From Streptomyces sp. 150FB (GTDB lineage: Bacteria > Actinomycetota > Actinomycetes > Streptomycetales > Streptomycetaceae), in assembly GCF_000818195.1 (NCBI RefSeq), contig NZ_JTHL01000001.1:7545852-7609851 (forward strand): DNA of 64,000 bases. The letters run 5' to 3'. Shown here in pieces: positions 15,612-23,403 of this stretch (its first letter is position 1; every line of letters starts with the position of its first letter). The translations under genes were made by a program, and so were the position numbers. The notes below the pieces were generated by a model. That model was not told the origin of the DNA, did not search any database, and was given only the letters and a program-made list of their open reading frames with translations.

Positions 15612-16444
15612 TCGCGACCTCGCGCGACCCCCGGATACAACTGGCGCACCTTCTCCTCGGCGCAGTCGACATCGCAGCGGACCCCGCTCTCCCGCCCCGC
15701 GTCGTACGCCTAGTGGCCGGCGACGGGCGTCAGTTCATCGCGAAGCAGCACGCGGAGCGAGACCGGTACACCGGAGAACTCCACGCCTACGGGGCGTGGG
15801 GCACCCATCTGACCGGTCATGCGCCGGAGTTGGTCGGCCGGGATGACGCCACCCGCACCCTGCTGCTCACCGCACTCGCAGGCGACCGCGCTGACACCTT
15901 CGCTCCGGGCTCGCCCGAGGAGGAGCTGGCCCACCACGAGGCCGGGCACGTGTTGGGCAAGCTGCACCGGGCCACGGCCATGCCCCAGGGCGGTGCCGTC
16001 GGCGCCTCGCTCGCCGAGCGGTTCCAGGGGTGGATCGACCGGGCCATCCACGCCGACCTGCTCGACGCGGCCGAGGAGAACCTGCTGAAGCACCACGCGG
16101 TGATCCTGGGCGCCAGCCACATGGACAGCGCGATCTGCCACCTCGACTATCAGCCGCGCAACTGGCTGCTCGGCGACACCTTCGGCATCTACGACTTCGA
16201 GCACATGCGACGCGACGCCCGGGTCCGCGACTTCGCCCGGCTCGAATTCCGACGCTGGCAGGCCGCACCCCACCTCCGCACCGCCTTCTTCGACGGATAC
16301 GGACGCTCGCCCAACGACACCGAACGCCGCCTCCTGGAGTCCTTCGGCGCCATCGAGGCGGCCACATCCCTGGTCAAGGGCCACCAGGAGAACGACACCG
16401 CCCTCAGCGCGCACGGCAGAACCGTCCTGTCCCGGCTCACCTGA
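15608..16444 (+). CDS. APH-like phosphotransferase, second copy
   Basis: A 278-residue kinase of the aminoglycoside-phosphotransferase fold, starting at GTG 15608 within the TGA of the phosphatase. GDGRQFIAKQHAERDRYTGE holds the ATP-lobe Lys, EAGHVLGKLHRATAM is the hinge helix, ICHLDYQPRNWLLG is a canonical HxDxxxxN catalytic loop and FGIYDFEHMRRD the metal-binding motif. Unlike the copy upstream it keeps all standard catalytic residues. The two are only distantly alike, so they are not a recent duplication. Likely substrate is a hydroxyl on a pathway intermediate or product. Confidence 0.8.
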   Translation: MIATSRDPRIQLAHLLLGAVDIAADPALPPRVVRLVAGDGRQFIAKQHAERDRYTGELHAYGAWGTHLTGHAPELVGRDDATRTLLLTALAGDRADTFAPGSPEEELAHHEAGHVLGKLHRATAMPQGGAVGASLAERFQGWIDRAIHADLLDAAEENLLKHHAVILGASHMDSAICHLDYQPRNWLLGDTFGIYDFEHMRRDARVRDFARLEFRRWQAAPHLRTAFFDGYGRSPNDTERRLLESFGAIEAATSLVKGHQENDTALSAHGRTVLSRLT

Positions 16445-16479
16445 CCAGCCCCTTAGACGACACCTCTCTGGAGATCCCC

Positions 16480-17478
16480 GTGCCACAGCACGAGCAGCCC
16501 TCGACCAACGCTTACCCCCGACGGGCCGTGGTGACCGGCTCCGCCGGATTCATCGGCTCCCACCTCGCCCACGCCCTCGTCCAGGCCGGCACCACCGTGA
16601 TCGGCGTGGACCGCCGAGACCCCTCCACCGACCCGACGGCCGCCGCCAACCTCGCCGCGCTGCGGGGCCGCCAGGGATACCACCACGTCACGGCCGACCT
16701 CCTCCACTGCGCGATCGACCCGCTCCTGATCGACGCCGACGCGGTCTTCCACCTTGCCGGCATCCCCGGCGTGCGGCCCTCCTGGGGACCGCAGTTCGGC
16801 GACTACCTCGCGTCCAACGTGCTGGCCACCCACCGCGTCCTCGAAGCCTCCACCCGGACCGGCGTCCCCCGACTGGTCGTCGCCTCCTCCTCCAGCGTCT
16901 ACGGTCCGACCGACGGCGACGCGAGCCTCGAGACCGACCGCCCCAATCCCGCCTCCCCGTACGCCGTGACCAAGCTGGCCGAGGAGCAGCTCTGCCTCGC
17001 CTACGCCGAGCGTCCCGGCGGCCCCAGCGTCGTCGCCCTGCGGTACTTCACCGTCTACGGCCCCCGGCAGCGCGCCGACATGTTCACCCACCGCGCCCTG
17101 TACGCCGCCCTGACCGGACAGCCCCTGCGCCTGTACGGAGACGGCCACCAGCGCCGCGACTTCACCTACATCGACGACGTGGTCGCCGCCACGATCGCCG
17201 CCAGCGTCGTCCCGAACGCTCACGGCCCCATCAACGTCGGCGGCGGCTCGAACGCATCGCTGCTGGACGTGGTCAACATCGCCAACAGCCTCACCGGCCG
17301 CGAGATCCAGCTCCACCAGGACCACGTGCGCAACGGGGACGTTCTCGTCACGCGTGCCGACCCCAGCCGTGCGGGAGAGGTCCTCGGCTGGCAGCCGCGC
17401 GTCGACCTCCACAGCGGACTGCGCGCGCACATGCAGGCTCTGGCCGCCCCGGTGCCGGACTACAGCCGGGCCGCGTAG
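16480..17478 (+). CDS. NAD-dependent sugar epimerase/dehydratase
   Basis: A 332-residue extended SDR. AVVTGSAGFIGSHLAHALVQ is the NAD-binding GxxGxxG, VFHLAGIPGVRPSW the middle block, VASSSSVYG and SPYAVTKLAEEQL give the Ser and YxxxK catalytic residues, and ALRYFTVYGPRQRADMFTH, RRDFTYIDDVV and INVGGGSNASLLDVV are the nucleotide-sugar side. This wording is that of GalE/UDP-glucuronate 4-epimerase-like enzymes. It probably acts on an NDP-sugar. GTG 16480 is preferred: GGAG lies seven bases upstream. It begins 35 bases after the kinase stop. Confidence 0.88.
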   Translation: MPQHEQPSTNAYPRRAVVTGSAGFIGSHLAHALVQAGTTVIGVDRRDPSTDPTAAANLAALRGRQGYHHVTADLLHCAIDPLLIDADAVFHLAGIPGVRPSWGPQFGDYLASNVLATHRVLEASTRTGVPRLVVASSSSVYGPTDGDASLETDRPNPASPYAVTKLAEEQLCLAYAERPGGPSVVALRYFTVYGPRQRADMFTHRALYAALTGQPLRLYGDGHQRRDFTYIDDVVAATIAASVVPNAHGPINVGGGSNASLLDVVNIANSLTGREIQLHQDHVRNGDVLVTRADPSRAGEVLGWQPRVDLHSGLRAHMQALAAPVPDYSRAA

Positions 17479-17509
17479 CCCTACGCCTCGGAACCCGAGA
17501 GGAGTGCCC

Positions 17510-18631
17510 ATGGAAACCCCCGAGCGAGCACGGCTGGACGCCTTCTTCCGGAGGATCACCGCACAGTTCCCCGCCGGGCAGGCGATCACGACGCTGGTCA
17601 TCACCCACCTGCTCCCGGAACGACCGGCGTTCTTGCACGCCATGACCGCGGTGTCCACGATCGGCGCCGTCCTCCCCAAGCCCCGGTCGATCCACCAGCC
17701 GACCCTCGACACCGTCCGCCGCACCCTGCCGGTCCACGACCTGAGCCGGGAGCGGTTCACCGACGAGACCCAGGCCCTGCACTACCTGGAGGACACGGCC
17801 GGCGGCCAGGACGTCGTCCTGGTCGACATCGGCGGGTACTTCGCGGCCAGCCTCGACACCCTCGTGAACAAGTTCTCTGGGCGCATCCTCGGCGTCGTCG
17901 AGGACACCGAGAACGGACACCAGCGGTACGCCGCTCTCGGCTCGCTGCCGTGCCCGGTCGTGTCCGTGGCCCGCTCACCGCTCAAGGACTGCGAGGACCA
18001 CCTCGTCGGCCGGTCCATCGTGTTCTCCACCGACGCCCTCGTCCGCGCCCGCGGGGACATCCTCACGAGCCGCAGCGCCTGTGTCATCGGCTTCGGCAAG
18101 ATCGGCCGCTCGATTGCGCAGACCCTGCGCGCCCAGGACCTGCGCGTCACCGTGTACGACAACGACGCGGTCAAGCGGGTACAGGCGCACGCCCTCGGCT
18201 TCCGCACCAGCTCGTCCACCACCGAGGCCGTCCACGACGCGGAACTCGTCCTGTGCGCCACTGGCAATCTCGCCCTCCGGCACGAGGATTTCGCCGCCCT
18301 GCGCAACGGCGCCTACCTCGGATCGGTGACCTCTTCCGAGGACGAACTCGAACTCAGCAGCCTTGATGACCTCTACGAACGCCAGCCCGTCGAATCGCAG
18401 TTGACTCGATACGAGGTCACTGGCCACTACTTCTACGTCCTCGCCGACGGGGGTGCCGTCAACTTCGTGCATGGCGCCGCCGTCGGCACCTACATCCACC
18501 TCGTCCAGGCCGAGATACTCGCCGCCACCGCCGCACTCAGCCACGCGCGATTCCAGCCCGGACTGCACGAGATGCCGGCGGCCGACCGCGACACCATCGC
18601 CAGAACCTGGCTCCGCCACTTCGAAAGGTGA
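17510..18631 (+). CDS. S-adenosylhomocysteine-hydrolase-like NAD enzyme
   Basis: A 373-residue protein, shorter than SAH hydrolase (430-480). VVEDTENGHQRYAALGSLPC matches the EETTTGVHRL region, ACVIGFGKIGRSIAQTLRAQ is the NAD-binding Rossmann motif, and AELVLCATGNLALRHEDFAA with LRNGAYLGSVTSSEDELEL follows the SAH-hydrolase order. VHGAAVGTYIHLVQAEI matches the C-terminal block. The region that in SAH hydrolase holds the active-site Lys and Asp (NVNDSVTKSKFDN) is replaced by SVARSPLKDCEDH, so ordinary SAH cleavage is doubtful. NAD-linked 3'-oxidation of a nucleoside is the shared chemistry. GGAG precedes ATG 17510. Confidence 0.78.
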   Translation: METPERARLDAFFRRITAQFPAGQAITTLVITHLLPERPAFLHAMTAVSTIGAVLPKPRSIHQPTLDTVRRTLPVHDLSRERFTDETQALHYLEDTAGGQDVVLVDIGGYFAASLDTLVNKFSGRILGVVEDTENGHQRYAALGSLPCPVVSVARSPLKDCEDHLVGRSIVFSTDALVRARGDILTSRSACVIGFGKIGRSIAQTLRAQDLRVTVYDNDAVKRVQAHALGFRTSSSTTEAVHDAELVLCATGNLALRHEDFAALRNGAYLGSVTSSEDELELSSLDDLYERQPVESQLTRYEVTGHYFYVLADGGAVNFVHGAAVGTYIHLVQAEILAATAALSHARFQPGLHEMPAADRDTIARTWLRHFER

Positions 18632-19188
18632 CCTCGTTGCCTCCCTCCACCGAACACGTCCGCGCCGTCACGGAGGCGTACCTCGCCCGCCACCCGGACG
18701 AGCGCGCTTCCCTGACGATGCTGTTCGCCGTGCTCGCTGGCGCGGACGATCCCACCAGCCGCAAGACCTTCCCCGCCCACGTGACCTGCAGCGCCATCCT
18801 CATCAACGGTGAACGGCACGTGCTCCACATCCTGCACAAGGCGTCCGGGAAGCTGCTGGCGCCCGGCGGGCACAACGAACCGTCCGACCAGCTCCTGCGC
18901 GACGCAGCCCTGCGCGAGCTGCACGAGGAGGCCGGCATCCCGCCCAGCGCCGTCGTCGCCCTCGCCGGCCACGAGGACATCCCCCTCGACATCGACGTGC
19001 ACGCGATCGACGCGAACCCGTCGAAGAACGAGCCGGCCCATCACCACGTGGACTTCCGCTGGGCCTTCCACCTCGGGGCCGATCACGCGGTGACGCTGCA
19101 GGAGGAGGAGGTCGACGGCTACCAGTGGCGGCCGTTCGCGACTACCGCCTCACCCACCGTCCGCGCCAAGCTCGCCCAGCTCACCTGA
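18628..19188 (+). CDS. Nudix hydrolase
   Basis: A 186-residue protein. LLAPGGHNEPSDQLL followed by RDAALRELHEEAGI is a Nudix box with the REL.EEAG metal-binding core intact. The N-terminal half adds about 55 residues before the fold (HVTCSAILINGERHVLHILH). C-terminal HHVDFRWAFHLG and EEVDGYQWRPF are standard. Nudix enzymes cleave nucleoside diphosphates linked to another group; here a CMP, CDP-sugar or modified nucleotide is plausible. GTG 18628 overlaps the preceding stop (GTGA). Confidence 0.88.
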   Translation: MTSLPPSTEHVRAVTEAYLARHPDERASLTMLFAVLAGADDPTSRKTFPAHVTCSAILINGERHVLHILHKASGKLLAPGGHNEPSDQLLRDAALRELHEEAGIPPSAVVALAGHEDIPLDIDVHAIDANPSKNEPAHHHVDFRWAFHLGADHAVTLQEEEVDGYQWRPFATTASPTVRAKLAQLT

Positions 19189-19220
19189 AGCCCCCCGAAC
19201 CCGACCACCAGGAGGACGCC

Positions 19221-20090
19221 GTGGCCGCCACCACAGCCCGACCGACCGACGCCGAACGGCGCCGGCACATCGCCGTCATACCCTGCCGCTGGGGTGCCTC
19301 CCGCTTCCCCGGCAAACCACTGGCCCTCCTCGGCGGCAAGCCGCTGCTCTGGCACGTCCACCAGCGCTGCCTGGAGGCCCAACGCCTCGCAGGGGCCGTC
19401 GTCGCAACGGACGACGAACGCATCGAAGCAGCGTGCCGCGAACTCGGCATCGACAGCATCCGTACCGGGGAGCACCTCACCGGCACCGACCGCGTCGCGG
19501 AGGTCGCCGAACGTCTGCCAGCCGACGGATACATCAACGTCCAGGGCGACGAGCCGTTCATCTCGCCGACCGCCATCGACGTCGTCTCCGAAGCCCTGGA
19601 ATTCACTCCGCCCGGCACCTTCGCCGTGAACGCCTACACCGAGCTGGTCGACGTCGGCGCCGTCCTGGACCACAACGTCGTCAAGGTCGTAGTGACGGCC
19701 CGCAGCGAGGCCCTCATGTTCTCGCGCCAGCCCATCCCGTACCCAAGGGGCGACCGGCCGAAGTACCTGCGTCAACTGGGCCTCTACGGCTTCACAGGCA
19801 AGGCTCTCCAACACTTCCGTCAGCTCCAGCAAGGGCCCCTGGAGCGTGCCGAAGGAGTAGAGATGCTGCGTTTCGTCGAACACGGCCACGCCGTACAGAT
19901 GGTCCCTGTCCTGGACGACGGTGTAGCGGTAGACACCCCTGAGGATCTGACGCGAGCCGAGCGCTTCCTCGATCAGCTCGACGGAGCGGTTCATAGGCGT
20001 GGGACCGCACGGCCTTCTGCACGGTGGGACGGAATCACCTCATCCGCGACTCGTGTCCGATCTTCGGAAAGCCCCCGCTCTCACTCCTAG
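19221..20090 (+). CDS. KdsB-like CMP-ulosonate cytidylyltransferase
   Basis: A 289-residue protein of the 3-deoxy-manno-octulosonate cytidylyltransferase family. IAVIPCRWGASRFPGKPLAL is the CTP-binding loop, TGTDRVAEVAERL, YINVQGDEPFISP and HNVVKVV follow in KdsB order, then FSRQPIPYPRGD, LRQLGLYGF, PLERAEGVEMLRF and GVAVDTPEDL. E. coli KdsB is about 248 residues; the last 30 residues here are an unmatched Ser/Arg-rich tail. The enzyme couples CTP to a 2-keto-3-deoxy sugar acid. Streptomyces has no lipopolysaccharide, so the substrate is a Kdn/Kdo-like acid for a wall polymer or a secondary metabolite. GTG 19221 has AGGAGG upstream. Confidence 0.88.
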   Translation: MAATTARPTDAERRRHIAVIPCRWGASRFPGKPLALLGGKPLLWHVHQRCLEAQRLAGAVVATDDERIEAACRELGIDSIRTGEHLTGTDRVAEVAERLPADGYINVQGDEPFISPTAIDVVSEALEFTPPGTFAVNAYTELVDVGAVLDHNVVKVVVTARSEALMFSRQPIPYPRGDRPKYLRQLGLYGFTGKALQHFRQLQQGPLERAEGVEMLRFVEHGHAVQMVPVLDDGVAVDTPEDLTRAERFLDQLDGAVHRRGTARPSARWDGITSSATRVRSSESPRSHS

Positions 20091-20156
20091 CGAACAGCAG
20101 CTCCGGGGCCTGCCTACTCGCCCCCAGAGCGGCTCACTCGCTAAGCGACCCTCGGG

Positions 20157-21335
20157 CTAATTAAGGACGGGAAGCGAGGTCAGACCGCGTACAAGACGGG
20201 CGTGCCGCCACTGAAGCTGGTCGGGCGGTGCGGCGAGCCGCAGGCCTGGGAACCGTGCCAGTACCGCGCGCAGCGCGATTTCGGCCTCGGCCTTGGCCAG
20301 CGGAGCGCCGACGCAGCGGTGGATGCCGTGCCCGAAGGCGAGGTGGCCGGCAGCGCCCCGGTCCGCATCGAGTTGGTCCGGTGACGGGAACCGTTCCGGG
20401 TCGCGGTTGGCGGCTCCGAGGACGACCAAGACCGGTGCGCCTGTTGGGATGTCAGTGCCGCCGAGTGTGACGGCCTCGGTGGTGTACCGGAAGGTGGCCG
20501 TGCTGACGGGGGAGTCGAATCGAAGCAGTTCGTCCAGCACCGCAGGGATGTCGTCCGGGTTCTGGCGGAGGCGGTCGAGTTCGGCCGGGTGCTGGAGCAG
20601 GGACAGGGTTGCGTTGCCGAGGAAGTTGGTGGTGGTCTCGTGGCCGGCCACGAGCAGGAGCACCGCGAGAGAGACCAGTTCCTCCTCACTGAGCCGGTCG
20701 TCGCCGTCGCGAACCGAGATGAGGCGGTCGAGGAGCGAGCTGCCGTGGTGTCGGCGCTTGACGGCGATGAGGTCTGTCATGTAGTCGGCCAGGGAGTGCG
20801 AGGCCGCGTCGATGACGCCCGGCTGTCCCGCCGCGAACAGTTCGCCGGACCAGCGCCGGATGTCGGGCCGGTCTTCCTCCGGTACTCCGAGCAGTTCGCA
20901 GATCACGATGACGGGTAGCGGGACGGCCAAGCCGGTCACGAAGTCGAAGGGCTCACCGACAGGCCACTTGTCCAGCAGGTCGTCGGTGACCCTGGCGATG
21001 AACGGGCGCAGTTCCGCGACCGCCCCGGTCGTGAACGCCCTGGTGACCAGCTTGCGCAGCCGGGTGTGCCTGGGCGGGTCGCTCGACAGCATGTTGTGCG
21101 CCACCGCGGGGTGGAGGCGCCGCTTTGATTCCTTGCCCGCGAAGAACGCGGCGGTGTCCTTCGAGAGCCGGGCGTCGGCGAGCGCTTCCCTGGCTTCGGC
21201 GTATCCGGTGACCAGGTAGCTGAGGCGCCCACCGGACCCGCTGGGTACGGCCTGTACGGGGCATGCCGAGCGCATGGCCGCGTAAGTGGGGTAGGGATCT
21301 TGGAGAAAGCGGGGGTCCTGAGTCGGGTCGGTCAT
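20157..21335 (-). CDS. Cytochrome P450
   Basis: A 392-residue bacterial class I P450. The I-helix motif is LLVAGHETTTNFLGN, the K-helix ELLRF followed by R in FRYTTEAV, and the haem loop is LAFGHGIHRCVGAPLAKAE with the Cys ligand. SSDPPRHTRLRKLVTRAFT is the C-helix. Overall it looks like the CYP105/CYP107 type, soluble, needing ferredoxin and reductase that are not encoded nearby. I start at ATG 21335 (MTDPTQDPRFLQDPYPTYAA), four bases after the upstream gene; ATG 21380 would overlap that gene by 41. It is the last gene of a three-gene leftward operon and converges on the KdsB gene. Confidence 0.92.
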   Translation of the reverse strand: MTDPTQDPRFLQDPYPTYAAMRSACPVQAVPSGSGGRLSYLVTGYAEAREALADARLSKDTAAFFAGKESKRRLHPAVAHNMLSSDPPRHTRLRKLVTRAFTTGAVAELRPFIARVTDDLLDKWPVGEPFDFVTGLAVPLPVIVICELLGVPEEDRPDIRRWSGELFAAGQPGVIDAASHSLADYMTDLIAVKRRHHGSSLLDRLISVRDGDDRLSEEELVSLAVLLLVAGHETTTNFLGNATLSLLQHPAELDRLRQNPDDIPAVLDELLRFDSPVSTATFRYTTEAVTLGGTDIPTGAPVLVVLGAANRDPERFPSPDQLDADRGAAGHLAFGHGIHRCVGAPLAKAEAEIALRAVLARFPGLRLAAPPDQLQWRHARLVRGLTSLPVLN

Positions 21336-21339
21336 GTCT

Positions 21340-22521
21340 TCAGGTTCCAATCGTTCGTGGCCGGCCGTCGACGCCGACACGCCCGACGTGGGCGTAGGCG
21401 TCGGCCACCAGGAGGAGCCACTGTGTGTCGGCCCGAAGATCCTCGCGGGCGGCGGCGTCTACCGACGGAGGTGCGACTTCGTCCGCGTACCGGCCAGCCT
21501 TCGAGTCTGCCAGTGCAGCTCGAACCACAGCCGCCTCCACAGCGGCGGCGCCCTGCTCGGTAGCGGTGTGGAAGTTCGACGCCGCGCTCTCCTGCACCCT
21601 GCGCGACCGGTACGGCCGGAGGGCGAGGATGCCGTCGCTGATCTCGATGACGCGCCGCTGCAGTCGGAAGTCGGAGTCGTCGGAGATGCCTTCGATGTCC
21701 TCGGCCGGCGACAGGACGATCTGCGGCATCGCGGTTGACAGGTCCTGCCAGAGGGGGCGGAGCGTCTCGAAGGACCGGGTTTCCCAGCGACGACGGCGGG
21801 CTTGGTTGATCGGGTAGAGGACAGCAGGCCACGTGAGGCCGAGACAGATCAGCAGGACGGCGAGCGCCGGCGAGGTGACGCTGAAGGCGCACGTCGAGGT
21901 CACGAGCGATGAGCACTGCGCGTGCGTTTCGTCGCCCAGCCCCAGACCGAGGCCTACGGTGCGCGTCAGCTTGTAGACGACGTAGACGAGAGCGAACACG
22001 CAGCCTGCCGCTGCCATCCGCAATCCGACCCGGATGCTGTCGCGCCGAGTCGCCTTCGACTGGCGTACGGCTTGCCTCAGGAAGTCGACCACGGAGAACC
22101 CGAGGAAGGAGGTGTAGGGGAGTAGGTAGAGCGCGTAGACCTGCGGAGAACGAGCTGTCAGCTGCTCGTAGGCGAACAGCGCGGTCATGGTGACGACCGA
22201 CGCGGTGAGCAGGGCGAGACGGACCCTGATGCGTTGCCGCGCCTCGTAGGGTTCGAGGTTGAGCTGGAAGGAAACGGCCAGGACCGCTGTGGCGGCACCC
22301 AGAGAAGCGCAGTTACTCAGCAGTCGGCCGATGTGCGGCACGATCGCCTCCGCGACGTTCCTGAACAGCGGCGCATAGGAGGCGAAGGCCATGGCGAAGG
22401 AGCCGAGAAGCGCGCCCATGGCCGACGTACCGGTCGGCCGGGGCGTTCCGCGTCCGAGCACCCAGTAGCTGGCTATGGACGCGAGCAGCAACGCCATCCC
22501 GAGGAAGACAGCATTCGTCAT
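21340..22521 (-). CDS. MAB_1171c-type multi-pass membrane protein
   Basis: A 393-residue protein. Residues 1-230 contain about seven hydrophobic spans (AVFLGMALLLASIASYWVLG, AIVPHIGRLLSNCASLGAAT, LALLTASVVTMTALFAYEQL, MAAAGCVFALVYVVYKLTRT and VTSPALAVLLICLGLTWPAV among them). A cytoplasmic domain starts RRRRWETRSFETLRPLWQDL and contains DFRLQRRVIEISDGILAL. This is the architecture of the MAB_1171c family of putative transporters, which in actinobacteria sits beside ImmA/IrrE and XRE genes. Its transport role is not shown. The ATG overlaps the end of the peptidase gene (ATGA). Confidence 0.8.
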   Translation of the reverse strand: MTNAVFLGMALLLASIASYWVLGRGTPRPTGTSAMGALLGSFAMAFASYAPLFRNVAEAIVPHIGRLLSNCASLGAATAVLAVSFQLNLEPYEARQRIRVRLALLTASVVTMTALFAYEQLTARSPQVYALYLLPYTSFLGFSVVDFLRQAVRQSKATRRDSIRVGLRMAAAGCVFALVYVVYKLTRTVGLGLGLGDETHAQCSSLVTSTCAFSVTSPALAVLLICLGLTWPAVLYPINQARRRRWETRSFETLRPLWQDLSTAMPQIVLSPAEDIEGISDDSDFRLQRRVIEISDGILALRPYRSRRVQESAASNFHTATEQGAAAVEAAVVRAALADSKAGRYADEVAPPSVDAAAREDLRADTQWLLLVADAYAHVGRVGVDGRPRTIGT

Positions 22522-23060
22522 GCGCGGAGGCGACCTCTCCTGATGGGCTGGGCGAAGAGAGCTTCCCAGCTGTCCGGGCCCCTCTCGGGGCGGTGCGGAG
22601 GGGCCTCACGTTCGCGGTAGATGCGTTGGCGGACGACCGTCGCCATCATCTCCGCCTCACGCTCGTCAGCAGTCGAGTAACTCGTCCGCCCGGACATACG
22701 CATCACCAGCGTCGGGTTGACCCCCAGGGAGCGGGCCGTGTCCGCGTTGACCTCCAGGCTTCCCGGATGGTCGCAGTACACGTGGCACAGCTCGTGCGTG
22801 AGGATGTGCCGCTGGTGGTGGACGGACGTGCCCTCCTCGTAGAAGAGGAGATCGGCGTCCGGGGTCTCGATTCTCATTCCGCACGGCGCTTCGACAGCGC
22901 CGAGCGTGCTCAGCGGCTGCAGGACGATGGGCTTCCCGCGAAGCTCGGCTATGGCCTCGCTCAACTGGCGGGTGGTGAATCGGTGCGGCAGACGTAGGAG
23001 GTCGATCTGCTCTTCGCACGATGCGCGCAGTCGACGCGTGTCGACTTCTGGCAAGGACAC
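22518..23060 (-). CDS. ImmA/IrrE-type metallopeptidase
   Basis: A 180-residue protein with the zinc motif HELCHVYCDH (HExxH) near residue 90 and a downstream Glu in ADEREAEMMATVV. The preceding FYEEGTSVHHQRHILTHEL is typical of ImmA/IrrE domains in actinobacterial regulatory modules. Related peptidases cut a repressor in response to a signal, as ImmA does for ImmR. A likely partner is the EspR-like XRE protein or the MmyB-type regulator nearby. It is the first gene of the leftward operon with the membrane protein and the P450. Confidence 0.85.
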   Translation of the reverse strand: MSLPEVDTRRLRASCEEQIDLLRLPHRFTTRQLSEAIAELRGKPIVLQPLSTLGAVEAPCGMRIETPDADLLFYEEGTSVHHQRHILTHELCHVYCDHPGSLEVNADTARSLGVNPTLVMRMSGRTSYSTADEREAEMMATVVRQRIYREREAPPHRPERGPDSWEALFAQPIRRGRLRA

Positions 23061-23403
23061 GGTGCTCCCCTTCGGCCTCGGCGGTGCGTCAACTTGTGGG
23101 TGGACGGAAGCCCCGAGGATGCCAAGAGAAGGCAGGAACTCACTCTTCCTGGAAGTGGCGGTTCCGATTACGCATGGTGATTGACGGAGGGGGTGAGCCT
23201 TCCCGGTCGCACCTCCTCACCGTTTGCCGGAAACGCAAGGGGCCGGTGATTTGGGCGCGAGGCGGTTCGCACTCTGAGTAGTTGACTACTTGATTATCCG
23301 TTATGTCTGACTACGCTGAATGACTGAACCATGATCGACCGGATGGGAGGTTGGACTCCCTATGGCGCATGTCACCCGGTGAGCGCATCCTAGGCTCGCC
23401 CTT
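23061..23403. promoter_or_regulatory. Divergent promoter region with palindrome AGTAGTTGACTACT
   Basis: This 343-base gap separates the peptidase operon from the MmyB-type regulator gene. At 23277-23290 a perfect palindrome AGTAGT-TG-ACTACT occurs, and a half-site GACTAC recurs 20 bases on. The palindrome contains TTGACT, which could be a -35 box. TAGGCT at 23391-23396 lies only eight bases before the regulator ATG, so that transcript may be nearly leaderless. The local sequence around the palindrome is AT-richer than the surroundings. Confidence 0.45.

Noticed and set aside
3139-20090. PKS, NRPS or RiPP cluster.
   Set aside because: No ketosynthase, condensation, adenylation or precursor-peptide signature was found among the translated genes.
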